From: Neobacillus sp. OS1-2
GTDB taxonomy: Bacteria; Bacillota; Bacilli; Bacillales; Cytobacillaceae
Direction of reading: 5' to 3'
DNA: 64,000 bases
NCBI RefSeq assembly: GCF_030915505.1
Contig: NZ_CP133265.1
Coordinates: forward strand, 4,120,001 to 4,184,000
Both the position numbers and the translations under genes were made by a program. The notes beneath the pieces are model-generated. The model saw only the letters and a program-made list of their open reading frames with translations, had not been told where the DNA came from and made no database searches. Position 1 is the first letter of the stretch; every line of letters begins with the position of its first letter. Positions 62,587 to 64,000 of the stretch are shown in pieces.

Positions 62587-63531
62587 ATGTTTTTGAAATT
62601 TCTGCTGCGCCGCCTGCTCTATGTTATCCCGATGCTGTTTTTTACCACCTTTTTGGTATTTTCGTTAATTTTATTAATACCAGGTGATCCAGTCCTCGCC
62701 ATGCTTGGTGATAGTGCCACGCATGAAAAAGTGATAGAATTGCGCAGCCAATTAGGACTTGATCAACCTGTTATCCTCCAATATTTTCATTGGCTAAATC
62801 ATGCGATTCATGGGGATTTAGGGAGATCCATTTTTACAGGTCAACTTGTGGATGAAGCTATCATGCATACTCTTTTTGTTACCATTCAACTAGTTGTGGT
62901 GGGAATGATTTTTGCCATTGCTGGCGGGATGTTTTTTGCTATTACCTCGATCTATTTCCCAAATAGCTGGATGGATTATGTGGCGCGTTTCTTTGGCACA
63001 TTAGGGACAGCGATACCGAACTTTTTAGTTGCTATGGTCCTCATCATCCTTTTTAGCCTAACACTTAATTGGTTTCCGGCCATTGGCTTTACCAGTATTA
63101 CAGATGGACCTGGATTGTTCTTAAAATCTATTATTCTCCCAGGCTTCTCCATGAGTTTGGCCGGGATTGCCATCATTACACGGCATTTGCGCTCCTCATT
63201 GATGGAAACAATGGATGCAGAATTTGTTCGTACGGCCTATTCAAAAGGGGCGACCCGTTATCGGGCTATATTTAAACATGCGCTCCAGAACGCTATGGTA
63301 CCTGTTATCACAACGATTGGTCTCATGTTTGGCAACGCGTTAGGAGCAACTGTTGTTGTTGAAAGTATTTTTGCTATTCCAGGAATGGGGCAGCTTGCTG
63401 TCAATGCCATTGAACAGCGTGACTTCACAATGGTCCAGGGTGTTGTCCTTGTCATGATTGTGATGGTTATCGTCATTAACTTTATTACAGATATTGTTTA
63501 TGCGCTGTTAGATCCAAGAATCGAATATTAG
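62587..63531 (+). CDS. ABC transporter permease DppB-like
   Basis: A 314-residue permease of the peptide/nickel (DppB/OppB) family with six membrane helices. The N-terminus LRRLLYVIPMLFFTTFLVF and the EAA-like motif FVRTAYSKGATRYRAIFKHALQN are typical, as is IPGMGQLAVNAIEQRDF. AAAGGAGGG precedes the ATG. Confidence 0.93.
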   Translation: MFLKFLLRRLLYVIPMLFFTTFLVFSLILLIPGDPVLAMLGDSATHEKVIELRSQLGLDQPVILQYFHWLNHAIHGDLGRSIFTGQLVDEAIMHTLFVTIQLVVVGMIFAIAGGMFFAITSIYFPNSWMDYVARFFGTLGTAIPNFLVAMVLIILFSLTLNWFPAIGFTSITDGPGLFLKSIILPGFSMSLAGIAIITRHLRSSLMETMDAEFVRTAYSKGATRYRAIFKHALQNAMVPVITTIGLMFGNALGATVVVESIFAIPGMGQLAVNAIEQRDFTMVQGVVLVMIVMVIVINFITDIVYALLDPRIEY

Positions 63532-63545
63532 AGAGGATTAAGAGG

Positions 63546-64000
63546 ATGAGTTTTAAAACAATCTTTAAACGATTAATGGCCGAAAGACTTGCCTTTGCCA
63601 GTTTTATCTTTCTCGCTCTTCTTACCGTTATCGCCATTCTGGCACCATTTATTGCACCATACGAGCCTTTCAAACAAGATTTATCACAGGTCATGTCGCA
63701 GCCAAGTGCTAAGCATTGGCTGGGTACAGACGGATTGGGATCTGATATTTTTAGTCAACTGCTAGTAGGTTCACAGACGGCAATTAAGGCAGCCTTGTTC
63801 TCGATTATGATTCCCCTTTTTATTGGAGTACCTTTGGGGATTTTAAGCGGGTATTTTGGCGGGATGATCGATGATATTTTTATGCGGATTGTAGATGCGA
63901 TCATTGCCATTCCAGCCATTATCCTTGCTTTGGGCATTACAAGCGCCTTAGGTGTTAACCTTTGGAATGCGATGATGGCGATTGGGGTTGTCTTTACCCC
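63546..64000 (+). CDS. ABC transporter permease DppC-like (cut by window edge)
   Basis: The frame starts at ATG 63546 after AAGAGGA and is still open at the right edge (about 151 residues seen). FASFIFLALLTVIAILAPFIAPYEPF, HWLGTDGLGSDIFSQLLVGSQTA and GVPLGILSGYFGG are hallmarks of the DppC/OppC permease. It should pair with the upstream DppB-like protein. The C-terminal half and any ATPase genes lie outside the window. Confidence 0.9.
   Translation, partial: MSFKTIFKRLMAERLAFASFIFLALLTVIAILAPFIAPYEPFKQDLSQVMSQPSAKHWLGTDGLGSDIFSQLLVGSQTAIKAALFSIMIPLFIGVPLGILSGYFGGMIDDIFMRIVDAIIAIPAIILALGITSALGVNLWNAMMAIGVVFT

Overview
The window reads as chromosomal DNA of a low-GC, spore-forming Bacillaceae bacterium (Bacillus/Neobacillus-like; inferred from gene content, not from a marker gene). 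Supporting signs are GGAGG-type ribosome binding sites with frequent TTG/GTG starts, a T-box leader, a TPP riboswitch, a YhcN/YlaJ-type sporulation lipoprotein, a CwlJ-type spore cortex hydrolase relic, and a small holin-like type I toxin. Both edges cut genes: an IS21 transposase on the left and an oligopeptide ABC permease on the right.

Layout. 1-1.7 kb: 3' part of an IS21-family element (istA end, istB, small third ORF). 1.8-8.9 kb: DUF6688 membrane protein, decayed HAD gene, a T-box-controlled accessory methionyl-tRNA synthetase, an HSL-type esterase, a methyltransferase and a membrane protein. 9-18.1 kb: housekeeping and accessory enzymes (YqjA-like exporter, metallo-hydrolase, Dph6-like PP-loop protein, HD protein, M20 dipeptidase, YqkD-like hydrolase, glutathionyl-hydroquinone-reductase-like protein, acetyltransferase, spore lipoprotein). 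18.3-19.1 kb: an SDR gene broken by two frameshifts.

19.3-30.2 kb is the most interesting block. A sigma-54 enhancer-binding activator is followed by a well-formed -24/-12 promoter and then aldehyde dehydrogenase, tartrate/D-malate-type beta-decarboxylating dehydrogenase, SDR dehydrogenase, a complete dedicated ECF importer (EcfA1, EcfA2, EcfT, S component), a P1/DmpA-family hydrolase and an M20 amidohydrolase. The set matches, step for step, what would be needed to import and degrade pantothenate: amide hydrolysis to pantoate and beta-alanine, oxidation of pantoate to dehydropantoate and then 3,3-dimethylmalate, and oxidative decarboxylation to 2-oxoisovalerate. This is an inference from enzyme families and gene order.

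30.2-40.1 kb is accessory: an old-yellow enzyme, many small proteins, CsaA, an internally deleted CwlJ, a HAD phosphatase, and repeat families that recur near 45 kb. 40.1-44.1 kb is a TPP-riboswitch thiazole operon, tenI-thiO-thiS-thiG-thiF, followed by an epimerase fragment and a type I toxin. 45-52.9 kb holds DinB, a VOC protein, a TetR regulator, an SDR, a DrrAB-like ABC exporter and small proteins. 53-58.7 kb is a nitrite assimilation operon (nirB, nirD, nirC-like, sumT and a TrpD2-like protein). 58.8-64 kb starts a carboxylesterase plus oligopeptide ABC operon with cre-like boxes upstream.

Non-coding structure is rich. There are two loci of four tandem palindromic units, a fourfold TTCTACAA repeat at about 21-bp phasing, several intergenic palindrome families, and duplicated intergenic or small-gene segments. 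Three single-base frameshifts occur in two genes and may be real or sequencing artefacts.
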